A DNA stretch of 64,000 nt from Lophius americanus (taxonomy: Eukaryota > Chordata > Actinopteri > Lophiiformes > Lophiidae). Of the stretch, positions 23,720 to 35,839 are shown piece after piece (position 1 is the stretch's first letter; each line of letters opens with the position of its first letter). Both the position numbers and the translations under genes were made by a program. The notes under the pieces were generated by a model. It searched no databases. It worked only from the letters and a program-made list of their open reading frames with translations, and was not told the origin of the DNA. The stretch spans positions 455,501 through 519,500 of the forward strand of contig JBBDHG010000133.1 of assembly GCA_037951165.1 (NCBI GenBank). Reading direction: 5' to 3'.

Positions 23720-23870
23720 CCATCCATTTCTGCAACTGCTAATCATGTGCAGGGCTTTTGAGGCAGGCTACACCCTGGTCTTGGGCGAGATCATCACAGG
23801 GCCGACTCACTCTCTCATTCAAACCTACCTGACTGCTTAGAATGACAAATTCACCTATTCACTAGAGCAG
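23720..23870 (-). repeat. Fish SINE/LINE 3'-tail repeat (GGATGGATGG family), copy 1
   Basis: Starting from ATCCATCCATTTCTGCAACT, the + strand continues with CAGGGC, GGCAGGCTACACCCTGG, GGGCGAGATCATCACAGGGC, and CTCTCATTCAAACCTAC. This is the antisense of a very common teleost tail ending in (GGAT)n. A second copy lies in the opposite orientation at 63810-63968. Confidence 0.7.
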
Positions 23871-24495
23871 TGTTTCCTTCTCATGTCAAAGACCCTTATA
23901 TTTTCACAATTAGACCAAATATCCCCTGTTATAAGATATGATACTACTATCCTCATATAATTCATTTGGTCAAAGTATTAAAAATGGTTTGAAGTATATA
24001 TAAGAATAACCCCCTGAAGGCCCCCTAACTGCTGAATTACATGTAGAGGGCCAAACATAGAAATATGGCTTTTTTAAAATAGTTTTTACAGTTACAAATC
24101 AAGGCAAAATACAATATATGTATACTATATATACATCTTATATTACTGCAATGGTTCCATGATGAGGGAAAGTGTATTAAAGCCTTGGAATAGTGGTGTC
24201 AGTTACATTTAGACATGTCAAAGGAAGTGAGTATTAAATCGTCTTTGCTGTGTTTTGACATTTCCAGCATATTCAACCTTCATGCCGGTTTGCTCATATT
24301 CACTTGTCATAAAGGTTATGGAATTTTTTTTTTTCCAGTGGCAGAGGCATCTGTCTCTTTGGAAGTTTCCATTTATTTATTTATTTACGTTGTGTTTAAT
24401 TTCTCAGACAATAAGGCTTTCACAATGAAACTGCAAAGCTTGGAAGAACCATGTCAAAGAACACAGATACCCCCCTAATGAAAATACTATGTATA

Positions 24496-24498
<3 letters not shown>

Positions 24499-24544
<46 letters not shown>
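24499..24544. repeat. (TA)n microsatellite
   Basis: About 22 TA units without interruption. Confidence 0.97.
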
Positions 24545-24549
<5 letters not shown>

Positions 24550-24639
24550 TAAAGCGGTATGCACTTTCTGTGTGTAACACAGGTAGATTTGTCATGGCAC
24601 TAAAGGGATAACTCCCAAAGCTCTACTGCCTACTAGAGC

Positions 24640-24780
24640 GCGGCTCGGATGTATCTTTATGTCCAAGCCCGACTGAGTCTGGGAGACTACTAATAATAAT
24701 AATAATACATTGAATTTGGAGGGAACCCATCAGACCTTCTATTTTAATGTCCAAACCTGACTGTGTCCGACACATATAAC
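24640..24780. repeat. Diverged direct repeat with (TAA)n between
   Basis: TTTATGTCCAAGCCCGACTG at 24657-24676 and TTTAATGTCCAAACCTGACTG at 24742-24762 are diverged copies. Each is followed by a TCTGGGAGAC- or TGTCCGACAC-like end. A (TAA)n run at about 24691-24706 separates them. Confidence 0.5.
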
Positions 24781-25440
24781 ACTAGCTGAAGCTAAGTTTT
24801 ACAGTTGTCTCAACTCAATTGATGTTACCATGATTATCTCTCGTCTCTTTACCCTGATTACCCATGTGGGCAAAGTGAACAACCGTAAAAGGGTCTGTTT
24901 TTGGCTCAATGCCCATAGCTGATGTTTAACGCATTAAACACAAAACATTTCACACGGTCATCAGCAGTTACAAATATATTTAAACTAGAGTCTTACCATT
25001 GACAAACTGCTTCATCAGACTCCACATCCAGAACTAAATCAAAATCCCTCCAACCTGTCAGTTTTTCTGTGTAGTTTAGAGTTTTAAACTTTAGCGAATT
25101 AACATTTTTCTTTTAACTCTGTCATGGTTGGACACTACATGAGGATTTACAGCTAGAAAAGTAACACATAGCCTTTTATGTCCCATGTGTGTCTGGGACA
25201 TGTGAGAGTAATATATATTTAGTTTTTACCAGGATCTATAATAAAATGGAGAAGACATTAGCAGCTTACTAAATAAACCATTCAATAATTTATTAAATCC
25301 AAAACCAAATATAACTATTAACTCAAAAAACAGTTTTCAAAAAGAAGCTACACTATAATTAAACAAAACACAAGGTTAAACTCAAAATCCTTCAACATCA
25401 CCTGAAACGAGTCCTTTCCACCATGAAAGTATTAAGTCTG

Positions 25441-25583
25441 CACGACAGGTCTCACCAAACGACAGGTCTCACCACACGACAGGTCTCACCACACGACAGG
25501 TCTCACCACACGACAGGTCTCACCACACGACAGGTCTCACCACACGACAGGTCTCACCACACGACAGGTCTCACCACACGACA
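25441..25583. repeat. 17-bp minisatellite, about 8 copies
   Basis: The unit ACGACAGGTCTCACCAC is repeated head to tail with almost no variation. The first copy has CAAACG in place of CACACG. Because 17 is not a multiple of three, all three frames appear in turn and stay open, giving a cyclic 17-residue peptide (TTGLTTRQVSPHDRSHH). The open frame is a by-product of the repeat and is not taken as a gene. Confidence 0.97.
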
Positions 25584-26389
25584 ACACCGTCGTCTGACCC
25601 ACTGGCAAACAGGGCTTTTAAAAGCAGGGCCAATCTCCAACATCATCCTCTGCTGCAGCCGCTCTCCGCAGCAGGTGAGGAGGAGGCGTGGCTTTGCCTG
25701 TGAGGGCTAGAAGAAAAACACAAAATACACAAACGGACATCAGAGCCGTAACGTAGCCCAAGCTGAAGAGTTACAGAGGCCGACACAGATACGCAGACTG
25801 TAGATCCATTACTTTTATTTTGCGGTTACACCGGGTTGTCATCTAGAACGCCTCATATTAAATTGGCTATCGTGACCAAATCCGACTTTGGCTATCCCTG
25901 ATGTGACACAGCCGGACTTGAACCAGAACATCATTTCCAAATATTTGCCTTAATATTTGTCTAATATTTCTAAAATAATATTTCTAAATCTCGTTTCAGA
26001 AATTGGGATCTCTGAATCAAGATCATGATCTCTTTACGATTTATTGCCAAGCCCTACAACAGACTATTCCCAGTTAGAGAGGGCAGGGCGAGGGTAACCT
26101 CCTATGCTTCTATTGGCATTAGCATAAAACCATATTTAGGTTGTTGTTTAAAGTTAGTATGTTGAATTTAATACAGATCTGAGGTTTTATTTGGACAATA
26201 TTAAATGCCAAGCAGCTACAAATCCCGTTACATTGAACTGTAGATTTTGGATAAGGCTTGATGAATTACTGGGGACTGTTGTTTCCACTGCAGTTAAACT
26301 TCTTTCTTCTGTTTTCAGAAACAGTTCACTAACTACGTCTACGTTGGTGTCCCCGACAGCAACGGTAAATCCCAGAAAGCCCCCCTAGA

Positions 26390-26660
26390 GAATGAAATAT
26401 ACACTATTAAAATATAACACATTATACTGTATACAAAATAGATCTCCTCAAGTTGATTCATATGCACCAAATTTGGACTAAATTGGACCAACAGTTGAGA
26501 AATTATGGCCTGAAAACTTAAGAAGATAAAGCTCCCCCTAGTGTTGGAAATATACAAACATACTTTCCCAAAATAAATCCGGGTCTATGCGGGTATAGAA
26601 TTTGAAAATGATCCGTGAAATGGTTTTTGAGTTATCTTATTAACACTAAGGACTGTGGGG
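26390..26660 (+). repeat. Dispersed repeat family A, copy 1
   Basis: Key blocks are GATTCATATGCACCAAATTT, ATTGGACCAACAGTTGAGAA and GATAAAGCTCCCCCTAGTG, followed by an AAATGATCCGTGAAATGG block. Related copies are at 35590-35740 (opposite strand) and 61060-61400 (same strand). I recognise it as a fish repeat of unknown class. Confidence 0.75.
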
Positions 26661-26989
26661 GCGGACCCTTTCGACATGCCAATCACGATTACCATTCCAT
26701 AATATAAAAGTAGAAGGCAAAGTAGAAGGCTTTATTCAGTAAGTATATAGCTTTTTATTTACTTCTCCCTGACAGATCAGCAGTATATAAGAAAATTGTT
26801 ATACACCTATTAGAGCAGGAGAAAATCAACAAGACAACAGTAGGACTGTTGTTCCACCTAACTTTTTCCCTTTTCTTTTGTTCTCCTCCAACTTTGGGAC
26901 TTTAAGGGATATAAAATTTTTAATTTATAATGTTATATTTATATTTATATTTTTAAGGGCAGGCTCACTATTATCTTGTCTTCTTAAAT

Positions 26990-27014
26990 GTATTATTATT
27001 ATTATTATTATTAT
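26990..27014. repeat. (ATT)n microsatellite
   Basis: About eight ATT units. Confidence 0.95.
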
Positions 27015-27019
27015 TCTTT

Positions 27020-28685
27020 GTCACCAACACACCAGATAGTTGCATTCATCATGATGGGGAAATGCTTTATTCAAATGGAACAAGTGTCACATTCTCCTAA
27101 AATTGTTGTTTATCTTCTCTTTCCAATATTGTTAATCGGAAAAGCTAATGCTTTTTTTTAAACAAAAGAACACTACAAATATGCTTAATTAACTATTCTC
27201 CTAGTATTTGCCATTGTGTTTTTATTAGTCCCCTTACAAGGCTGTAAACTATTGGAGTAACAAAAAGTTAACGGTACCGTCATTTAATTCAAAAATGAAA
27301 AATATCGCACTTAATTAGAGCTAACAAAACATCTCCCGCAGTTGTCTATGTATGGTGACGGCACTGCACAGTCATTAGGCTGTGTAGCATGTACAAGTAT
27401 TGAAGTGTTTGGTCGTGTTAGTCATTAGCATAGCCGTGTCTCAGAATGATTAATATCTTTATCAAAGACCAGATTCTTTTGATCACTGCACTTCCGAAAT
27501 CAATGTCTCTGTTTCCCAGACTACCACACCAGACCTTTCACCAACAACGCTGTTTTTCTCTGGAGCAAGCGTCCGCGTGCATAGGTGGAAGATGTGCATT
27601 CGTTATATGTTACCCATAAATGTTTGTGCATGTAAGTGCTTGTGACAAATTCATGCATTTCCAGCTTTTTTCACAACTCATTGCCGCCCAGCTTTTGATT
27701 TATAGAGCATTTATTTTGGAACCATTAGCTTGAGAAAAATGATGACAAATGCAGATGAGCAAATATTGATTAAGGCCGTAGTGAGAAATGTGGTGTCGGT
27801 TGTTGTAAGTGCTAATAATTAGAATTTGTGATGAGTATGATTGAAAGACAACACCTCAATGCGATCTTACTGAACTTTATCTTGGATTTACGAGACAGGT
27901 TAGGTGCATGATTTGTCAATGGTGATTTAGGTCCAGGTCCGTTCACAGCCTTGTTTCCTTGTTTCCTACCATTTCAATTAAATCTTTGCGGAATTTCTAG
28001 AATGACAGGAGAGTGTGGCGAATACATTTCTGTAGGGGTTTGGAGTGTGAATGATTTATGGCTTTATCATAGCCTCTGCAAATGTATCATATGAGAGATA
28101 TGAGATTTAGGAACCATGTGATGAAATGTATGCTGAAATGCAAACAATCTATTCCACATACAGTCAATGTGATTCGGTGCACAACTTGAAACACATTAAA
28201 AACACCTTTGCGTCGATATCCTCCGATCCATCATCAGAAAGAGTTGTTATCGTGTGCTGTTGGGTAGATATATGGATATATTTCATGCTACATTAACAGT
28301 CACAGAATTCTACTCTCAGCCGGAATGACTTACAGTACAGAGCGTCTTACTATTCATTAATTATAGAGTAGAGTTGCAAAGATATTAGATATTCTTAGAA
28401 TGATAACGCTCTAAAAAAATATGTACTAAATGTATTACTATTATTATTTACGTCGTTATATCCTTTTGAAAATAAATTAAGTAAATGAGAAAGCTGTATG
28501 TATTTTTTTTTCTTTCTTTAAAAGGATCTTTAAATATTGTAGTTACTATTTGGGAATAAATAAATTAATAGAATGAAATGTATTTTGCTTTGCTAAAAAT
28601 GCTAAAGAGTGAGGAGTTAAAATTTTTGCTCATTTCATGTCATAAGATTATTGTTATTATTATCACAATAACAAAAAGTAAAACT
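27020..28685. other. Intronic, no repeat recognised; TAAT-rich
   Basis: No transposon was recognised from 27020 to 28685. The stretch 27330-28200 has many ATTA/TAAT cores and few simple repeats. It might hold regulatory sequence, but nothing specific can be shown by eye. Confidence 0.3.
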
Positions 28686-28689
28686 AAGT

Positions 28690-28780
28690 AAAACTGTAAT
28701 GGTAAATGGACCATACTCATATAGCGCTGTATTTATATAGCCTTTAAAAGCCCGCTCAAGGTCACTTCAATATGACCAGA
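28690..28780 (+). repeat. Fish repeat tail ('gtaaatggac...tatagcgct')
   Basis: TGGTAAATGGACCATACTCA followed by TATAGCGCTGTATTTATATA is a widely seen teleost repeat tail. The following CCCGCTCAAGGTCACT and GGTTCCGGAGATCAAACC also fit a decayed repeat. Confidence 0.65.
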
Positions 28781-29091
28781 GGTTCCGGAGATCAAACCAC
28801 CATCTCTTCAGATAAGTGGACCACGGATATTAATTTATTCAACCAATTACTTTTAGTGTGTCACTCAAATGAAGAACTTATGCACCACTATGCTGAATGC
28901 CCACTTTCCCTCAGGCTACATAAACTATATAAAACAGCTTTGGTTATATCAGGCCTGCACTGGAGGAATCTACTGGGGGGTAATGAAAACAAGGTGACTT
29001 GACTTCCATCAGATTAAGCATGTTGTCTCTTCCAATCAAAGTGGCACTCAATATTCCCTGTGGACACACAGCAGAGACCGACAGGGATAGG

Positions 29092-29101
<10 letters not shown>

Positions 29102-29122
<21 letters not shown>
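29102..29122. repeat. Poly-A tract (21 A)
   Basis: It is preceded by GGAATT. It may be a LINE/SINE tail, but no element body is recognised upstream. Confidence 0.9.
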
Positions 29123-29123
<1 letters not shown>

Positions 29124-29454
29124 TTAGAGAAGTAAGATATGCAGTGGACAATGGAATCCATCCAGAGACTTACTGCTGAGTTGGATGAATTTAATTGTCT
29201 ATTCAAACAAAACACTAGATAATCATGATGTTTTATTTTATTATTTTATACCTCATTAATTTTCCTACTAAATTTAGCAAGACATTCGTGGAAGGCCCAG
29301 CAAATGATATACGTGATGAATAAGAAGTTCATATACTTATATACTTAAATATATACTTTTGCTCTGGGGTTTAAAGGAATTGTCCGATTTTGGATGTGGC
29401 AACAACTACTACGGTGGCCCGTTGCTGAAAAAACAGGTTCCAAGGAGTACTTTA

Positions 29455-29785
29455 CTAATTAGCGGGTTTCCTGAGAGAAAGATACTGTATATGATCCTTT
29501 GACCAACTGTCTGGCCATTCATTGTGAATGAGATTATTATTAACGTCGAAGCCGGCGTCAGTATAGGTAGCATTAGGCGTTACAGGCTCTTCGCTGCTAG
29601 CACATTTGCTAACGTTAGCTTGCTTCTCCCGAACTGCCTTTTCTGGCTCGGTAGTATTTGACTGCTGGGAAACTGTGTCATCATCCGTCTCCGTTTAGGT
29701 TCGCCTCGTCCTGCTCCTTTTTTGTAGCCAGGCCAACATTACTGTCGTGTTTATATTTGTCCGCTTTTTTACGTTTATCCAACAT
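29455..29785 (-). pseudogene. Possible hAT-like transposase N-terminal relic, one frameshift
   Basis: On the minus strand an ATG at 29785 opens a lysine-rich frame (MLDKRKKADKYKHDSNVG...) that stops at TGA near 29680. A single-base shift there opens a second frame that runs to a TAG at 29455-29457. That frame includes SSEEPVTPNATYTDAGF and NEWPDSWSKDHIQYLSLRKP. A charged, low-complexity N-terminus followed by a W-P-x(n)-I motif resembles vertebrate hAT/ZMYM-type transposases, but the match is weak. There is no zinc finger or catalytic domain. It could be another repeat or chance. Confidence 0.3.
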
Positions 29786-29850
29786 TGTTGTCACTTGTGA
29801 GTTAGCGTTGATGTTCCACTTCCGTGTGGAGAAGTGGAACCAGGGTAATT

Positions 29851-29871
29851 GGGGGGGGGGGGGGGGGGGGG
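29851..29871. repeat. Poly-G tract (21 G)
   Basis: An uninterrupted G run, directly followed by CTTTGC. The exact length is likely unreliable in assembly. Confidence 0.95.
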
Positions 29872-30044
29872 CTTTGCTACAGCTGATTAGATTTTAAAGG
29901 TTTTCTAGAAGAAGGTTGGGATCCAGGTTTTATTTTTATGACTATGGGGACAACATGACCCGTCTTACATTTCCTCTGACTGGATTAGTATAACCTGGAA
30001 TAATTGGAGAAATCTTGTCTTCATGACACATGCAGTCTGTGTGT

Positions 30045-30057
30045 GTGGTGTGAGTGT

Positions 30058-30146
<89 letters not shown>

Positions 30147-30152
30147 TGTGTG
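30045..30152. repeat. Long (GT)n microsatellite
   Basis: About 108 bases of GT with GTTT interruptions near both ends. It is one of the two longest dinucleotide tracts in the window. Confidence 0.98.
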
Positions 30153-31414
30153 ACCCAGCCTCTAGCTGAACTCACTGACCAGAAAAACTAAATCTTTGCT
30201 TGGACCTCCCAGCTGTTATTCTCCCTGTATCCTCACGCTTCGTCTTTTTACCTCAGTCCTGGTGCTGCTTCCTCTCATGCAGCCCTCTGACCCCTAATCG
30301 TCCTTTCTGCTCTTACTTAAGAAAAGCACCAGGAAAGAGGTCACTAAATAGAAACGGCAGTCTATTTTCAACCTTCTCGCCCTAGTTTTCTGCTGGTTTC
30401 TGTGTATATGTGGCCTTTCTGCTATTTTCCTCAAAAGCAGATTATATTTGGTGAAGACATTTTTCACCTTCAGATAGATGATTCTGTTGACTCGAGTACC
30501 ACTGAGAAAAATTCCAACATGTCCAAGACTTCATTGGTCAATACCATGGCTAAAATGATATATGGATTATGACCTTTTTTTAATCAAATAATTCAAAAAT
30601 AGACCAAATTAGCCCAAAAGATACGGAATAGCAACAGTAATTTGACCTTTATACTGATATAATGGAAATTTAATGCATATTTGATCGCAATAATGATGGG
30701 CAACTTACCAGGTTTGAATATATTATTATTGATTCATTTTGATGTCTATTAGCTCATTTATACCAAAAATCAACTTTTTAGTGTTTTCGTCCCCTGAGGG
30801 CATCCTCAGTGTGTGTGCACGCTTATGTTTAAGTAATGTTCATAATGTGTTTGGTGGATTTCCATCCCACTGTGGATACACTGTATGTTTAAATGTTTCA
30901 CATTTTTTGTTCTGTAACTCAGTGAACCTTTCTAAAAAAATTATGTGCTTCCATTTTACTGTTTTTTCTGACTGTTTGGTATTGAGCTTGAAATAAAGGC
31001 AGTGACATCATTCATGTAATTTTACAGGTCTGTGGTTTCAAGGTACACAGCAATAATTCTGTTTTCAGGTTCTGCTCATATCAGTGTGACTTACAACTGC
31101 CTGGATTACCGATGGGACTCTGTATTCATTGCCTGGTGGTCAGACATGAGCAGATATCACAAATACAAACTCAGTGTGTTTTAATCTTCCAGCTGAATCT
31201 GGATGTAATATGATTCGGCAATTCAAAGGCAAATTACCCTACAATGATTCTCTAATGAACGTTTTTTTAACAACAGAAAGGCTAAATCGAACAGCACACC
31301 AAGCACCAATGGAGTCCAATTCAGGCTAAAACTTAATACATTTAATCGTCATCAGTTGCTTGAAACTATAATGTTTTATATGAATATTTTTCTATATTTT
31401 TGAATTTCAAATAT

Positions 31415-31438
31415 TGGGTTGGGGTTAGGGTTAGGGTT
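31415..31438 (+). repeat. Short telomere-like (TTAGGG) run
   Basis: GGGTTGGGGTTAGGGTTAGG, continuing GTTA. It contains two perfect TTAGGG units plus one variant, TTGGGG. It is too short to imply a former chromosome end. Confidence 0.9.
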
Positions 31439-31444
31439 ATGCAG

Positions 31445-33775
31445 TCGCTGGACATATTTATGTGCATTGGACTGGAATACAACCACCTGATGCTGTTGGA
31501 TCAATCAAAATGGACTAATGACACTGTCGTTTTGATTTTAAATAATGGCCTGCACCTGTTACAGCGCGCACAAACCTGATTGAGCACACATTATTTGATC
31601 TTCACACAGAAGATGTGTTAAATGATACATAGAGATTACAGCCATGCTACTCTGTCTGTGAGTTTGTACATATGCCCAGTGAACATTTGGAAATGGCTGT
31701 ATATGTTGAGAGAGAACATTTCTACCCTTCTTCCTGAGTGGACCATGAATGACTGTAACAAATATCCTGGCAATGTATTCAAAAGCGATTCAATCTCTTT
31801 TGGTGAAATTTAATTCAGCAAAGACACTAGGATTTATCAGCTAGGAGCCTTGACTGTTTGTGCAGCATTTAACGTCAATGCCCATGTTGAGATATTCAAA
31901 ATATAAAACCGTGGACTAATGAGGATAATAGATCAATAGTCAGGTGATCATCCTATCTCTCTGGAGAGTGTGCATGTCTTTACGAAAGTACGAATTCATA
32001 GAACAAGTAAGTTGTGTTTTTTTTTTTGACAGATTATATTCGGTCATATTTTATATGGAAGTGGTTACAGAATAGGTAAAGGTTTCACAAGATGTTGCAT
32101 CCACATGCTCTTTTTAACCTTTATTTATCCGTGATCACAACAACAGCGGAAAAGTTGCCCCTTATCATCAGTTTCACCATCAAAATTACCCAATAACCTT
32201 CAAGTTGGTCTCTAAAAATGAATAAGCTCCATATGAAGAATGAATCAGACAAAATGAAATGTAATAAAGGGACAGGAAAGAGGACTAGCTGCATCCTGGT
32301 CTGTCATTCAAAATCTTTTTTTAGCCGCGCTTCATGTTTGATCACTGCCCACTCCGTCTCTGTTATTTGTTTGAGTGTATTTTACCCTTTTAAACATGCA
32401 GAGATCTGGACAGGTGCCCATTTTTTGAAAATCAAAATGGAGTGCCAAGCCTCCCTCTTTTTGCAAAATGCATTTACCTGACCACCTGTCAGCCAAGTGG
32501 GGAGTTTGTTGTGGCCAATGTGACTGTGAAGGGTAATTGACAAGAAGCGTCTTTTAGTGAGGTATTTCCGGCATGCGCCTTGTTTTGCCTCCCCCTTATC
32601 ACTTTATTGACGTGCCTTGCATGTAAATGCTGCCCTGCAGCGGTACACTGCGTCCTAACTAACTTCATCCCTTCTAACTGGGAAAAAGTGATAAGAGTGA
32701 TGCTCAAAGTGTTGAAGCAACACAGAGCACAGGTGCTATACGTCAATGAATGTTTAATTATAGAAATTGTCTCTTCCTCCCTGCCTCTTGCAAGTCTCTC
32801 TCGTTCTCACTGTCTTTCACAGCTGATTGCGTTCAGCTACACTCCTTCCAAGCCCACTACACTTGTGCCCACTCCTCCAATCAATTACCAGCAGGCTCTC
32901 AGTGAGGAGCCTGAAAATGAGTCAGCGATTATCTGTTTCCAGGATCTTTAGCAAAATCCAAGACAACTGAAGGCTGCTACCCACTAAGTGGGTTTAAAGA
33001 CACACGGTGAAACCCTGATCATTTCCTGCAAGATTCAAACTGTGCTCCACGAAGTAAGAACAAAGTCTTTGAGGCTCTCTGAGTCTTTGACTTCTTGCCA
33101 ATTTATAGCCATGAGTTACTCTAATGATGGCACTGTCAGTTTGTCATTCATTCCGCCTATCACTTTATAATCAGCGAGAGGTCAACCGTCATTCAATTTA
33201 TTGTTAACGGTGGAACTTGGCTCCATTAGTGGATGATGGCTTCTTCAGCCTCCACCAGCTCATGTCTCCTATTACCATAAACATAACTCCATCTACTAAA
33301 TCAAGGACATTTCCGAACAAGTACCTGAGATGTTGTTATATTAAAATGAAGGTAAAGCTTATACAATATAACGCAGCCTAATTTGTAAATCATGACCATG
33401 GTGGGGATTTTTGTTACAGTGGGACAAAATTAACACACAAGACTGAGATAAAAGCGTATCTGCTAAAATCACGCCTTCTCAGTTTTCATAGTTTGATATT
33501 GTGATGACATTGTGTATAGCCCTATTAGCGTGATATTTTGTGATATTAATCCCGGGCGAATGCACCTTGCCTTTAATTCCTAAAGTAAAAATTCCATCCC
33601 AAATTACCTGCCATATTTTTCCAAACACAGATATCAGGCGATCATTTTAGTGAATGGACATATCAGTGATTCTGGACAGAATTCACTTCTAATACTGCCT
33701 TTGCCTACTTCCCTGCCTCATTCCCAATCAAATCGAATGCATTGGTGATCAATTAGGCCGGCAGTTCACATTACT
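31445..33775. other. Intronic, no gene recognised
   Basis: It includes an open frame of 123 codons at 32580-32951 with no recognisable domain and no sign of splice sites. No named repeat was recognised. I do not call a gene. Confidence 0.45.
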
Positions 33776-33779
33776 TTTC

Positions 33780-34190
33780 GCAGCTCGCCGTGTTCTTCAT
33801 CAACACACAAGTCGAGCAATCCAACACTAGGGGTGATCACAGAAGGGAGTTTGGTGACACACCGACTCCTGCCTGCTCTGCGCCCTCAGCTGAGGCGTTT
33901 TTGGGAGACACTTGTTGATTGGGTAGCCAGGCGAGCAGCGGTAGCCATCAGATTCAGACCTAAAGGGAATGGCCCGCTTCATGCTGTGTTTTGCTCTCGA
34001 GGTAAAAAGTTCCAGAGGCTGGCCTTGTGTCTAGTTCCGGGATGTGTGCGCTGCTGGTTATCTCGGTCTGCCTGACCGTCCGTCTGACCTCCAGAACCCC
34101 CTGCCTGTCGCAGATGCACCCATAGGCACTGACAGCTGACCTGGTCGCAGCAGCGGGTGTTATTCAGAGCCTTGACATCATATCCAGGGG
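33780..34190. other. Unexplained GC-richer block in the intron
   Basis: From about 33780 the text changes to G/C-rich with several CpG (GCTCGCCGTG, GGCGAGCAGCGG, CCGTCCGTCTG) and returns to AT-rich after about 34190. Frames of 80 codons (+) and 76 codons (-) overlap here without any domain. It might be an alternative promoter, an enhancer or an old insertion. I do not recognise a repeat. Confidence 0.35.
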
Positions 34191-34353
34191 ATAATGTAGT
34201 TTTATTCAAGTAAAAAACAGACTTTTCTAATCCCTAGCGAATACACTGCATGAAACACAGACTTGGGGCTGTAAATTATAAATCACATGAGGTCCTCAGG
34301 CAACACTTGTCCCGTGTGAATAAGGTTTATGTCCTCTTTTGCACCGCAAAAAA

Positions 34354-34560
34354 AATCTGACACCTCTCTATCAGAAACCACCCTTAACTTTTCTGCATTT
34401 TGTGCTGCAGTAGCGCTTCTATAGAATCAGACAACACAAGCTTGCCTTCACACCCACTACTTATATCATGGAGCCTTCATCAACTTTGATGACAAAATGT
34501 TCATTAGTTGATGAATATATCCCACCCACTGGCGGGTGCCATCGTAACAGGGATCTGAAT
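34354..34560 (-). mobile_element. Tc1-like DNA transposon relic, internally deleted
   Basis: The + strand begins with ATCTGACACCTCTCTATCAG, then GTGCTGCAGTAGCGCTTCTA. It then jumps to TCATCAACTTTGATGACAAA, AATATATCCCACCCACTGGC and GGGTGCCATCGTAACAGG near the element end. The part encoding most of the DNA-binding domain is missing. It has the same orientation as the other three relics. Confidence 0.7.
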
Positions 34561-35589
34561 TGTCCACAAGTCATATTTGACAAAATAAACATAAACAAAC
34601 ATATTTTTCAGGTGATGTTCCTCAATTAAGATAGAAGAGATAGATAGACGGTTCACATTAAGTAAAATGAATAGGAACAGAAGGTGAGTTGAGTGCTGCA
34701 CAATCTTCACCCTTTGTTGTTGTCTTAATTATTAAATGTCAAGTGAAGTCAGTTTAGTCCAGCGTGTACAAGAGTGAGTTTTTATGTAAGTGTGAACTTG
34801 GAGAAGGAAAAGTACAGCATTACATGAGAAAGAGAGCAGGTGTGGCTGTTGCACATGAAGTTACCCTGTTAATCTCAAACTCAAAACACTAAACAAAACA
34901 CTTTCTGCTGGGTAGTGTAGCAGGGGGACTGAAGCCTATCCCAGATGATCAACAAAAATTTTGAGATAGATGTAACTTAAGATTTGTATCTACTACTTAA
35001 AGAAATGAATTAAACTGTATAGAAGTAATGATCATTTGCCTGAGGTCTTGAAAAAAATAATGAAAAATTCAAACATTCAATTTAATACCAGCTGATTAAA
35101 TAAATGTTAAAATACTCAAATGTTAAAATGCAATATGAAGAATGATGATGGATTATTCATTGTCAACATTGTGTGGGGTGCAAAAAGCAAGGGATCAGTG
35201 GCTCCGGTCCATCACTGCATGTACTTGGTTCTTGGCTTTATCTGTGCTGGCTGGGTTACTGCTCTTGGGCTTCCACTCTAGCAGTGTCAGTACCTGGTCC
35301 AGATTTGTGCCAGTGTGACTCTCTCAGACGGGGGGTGTTTGTAGCACAGTATTTTGCACCCTTGTGATGTAGAGAGTGGTCACAGTCATGTTGCCGTCTA
35401 TTGCCCTGGAGGGCTACTCGTCTTTGGTGAGACACACAGACGATGCCTTGCATAATTATATTCCCAAAAAGTCAGGGATATTATGATTTGATATATCAAT
35501 TTGATAACGCAAAAGATGTTTAATGGATAATTTTTTTTTTTATTCCCTCCTTAGACCTTAGTAAGATGAAGAACTGGACGGTTTTTGGG

Positions 35590-35740
35590 AAAGGTCAGTT
35601 GCAACTTTTAATTGCAAGGGGGAGCTTTATTTCCAAAATTTTAGGGGCAATAATCTCTCAGCCATTGGTCCGATTTTGTCCAATTTTGATGCATATAAAT
35701 CAACTCACACAGCAATTTAGGAGTTCAATTTTATGTGTAT
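35590..35740 (-). repeat. Dispersed repeat family A, copy 2
   Basis: The + strand reads GGGGGAGCTTTATTTCC, CAGCCATTGGTCCGATTTTG, then GATGCATATAAATCAACTCA. This is the reverse complement of the block order seen at 26440-26550. Confidence 0.7.
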
Positions 35741-35839
35741 CACACTCCAGTGGTAAACAATGCTACTCACTTGGGGTAAATTTTTTTCTTACAAACACTG
35801 TTTTCGAATATAACTTTCTTATGACTTAGTCCTAATCGA

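Noticed and set aside
25441..25583. CRISPR array
   Set aside because: The units are directly adjacent without unique spacers, and the host is a vertebrate. It is a minisatellite.
25423..25710. 95-codon frame with repeating peptide
   Set aside because: It is a by-product of the 17-bp minisatellite.
27340..27360. TATGGTGACGGC as the start of the next kcnd3 exon
   Set aside because: It could read Y-G-D, but the following residues do not fit the M-V-P-K-T continuation and no good acceptor precedes it.
32580..32951. 123-codon + strand frame
   Set aside because: No recognisable domain, mixed composition and no supporting context. It is of a length expected by chance in 64 kb.
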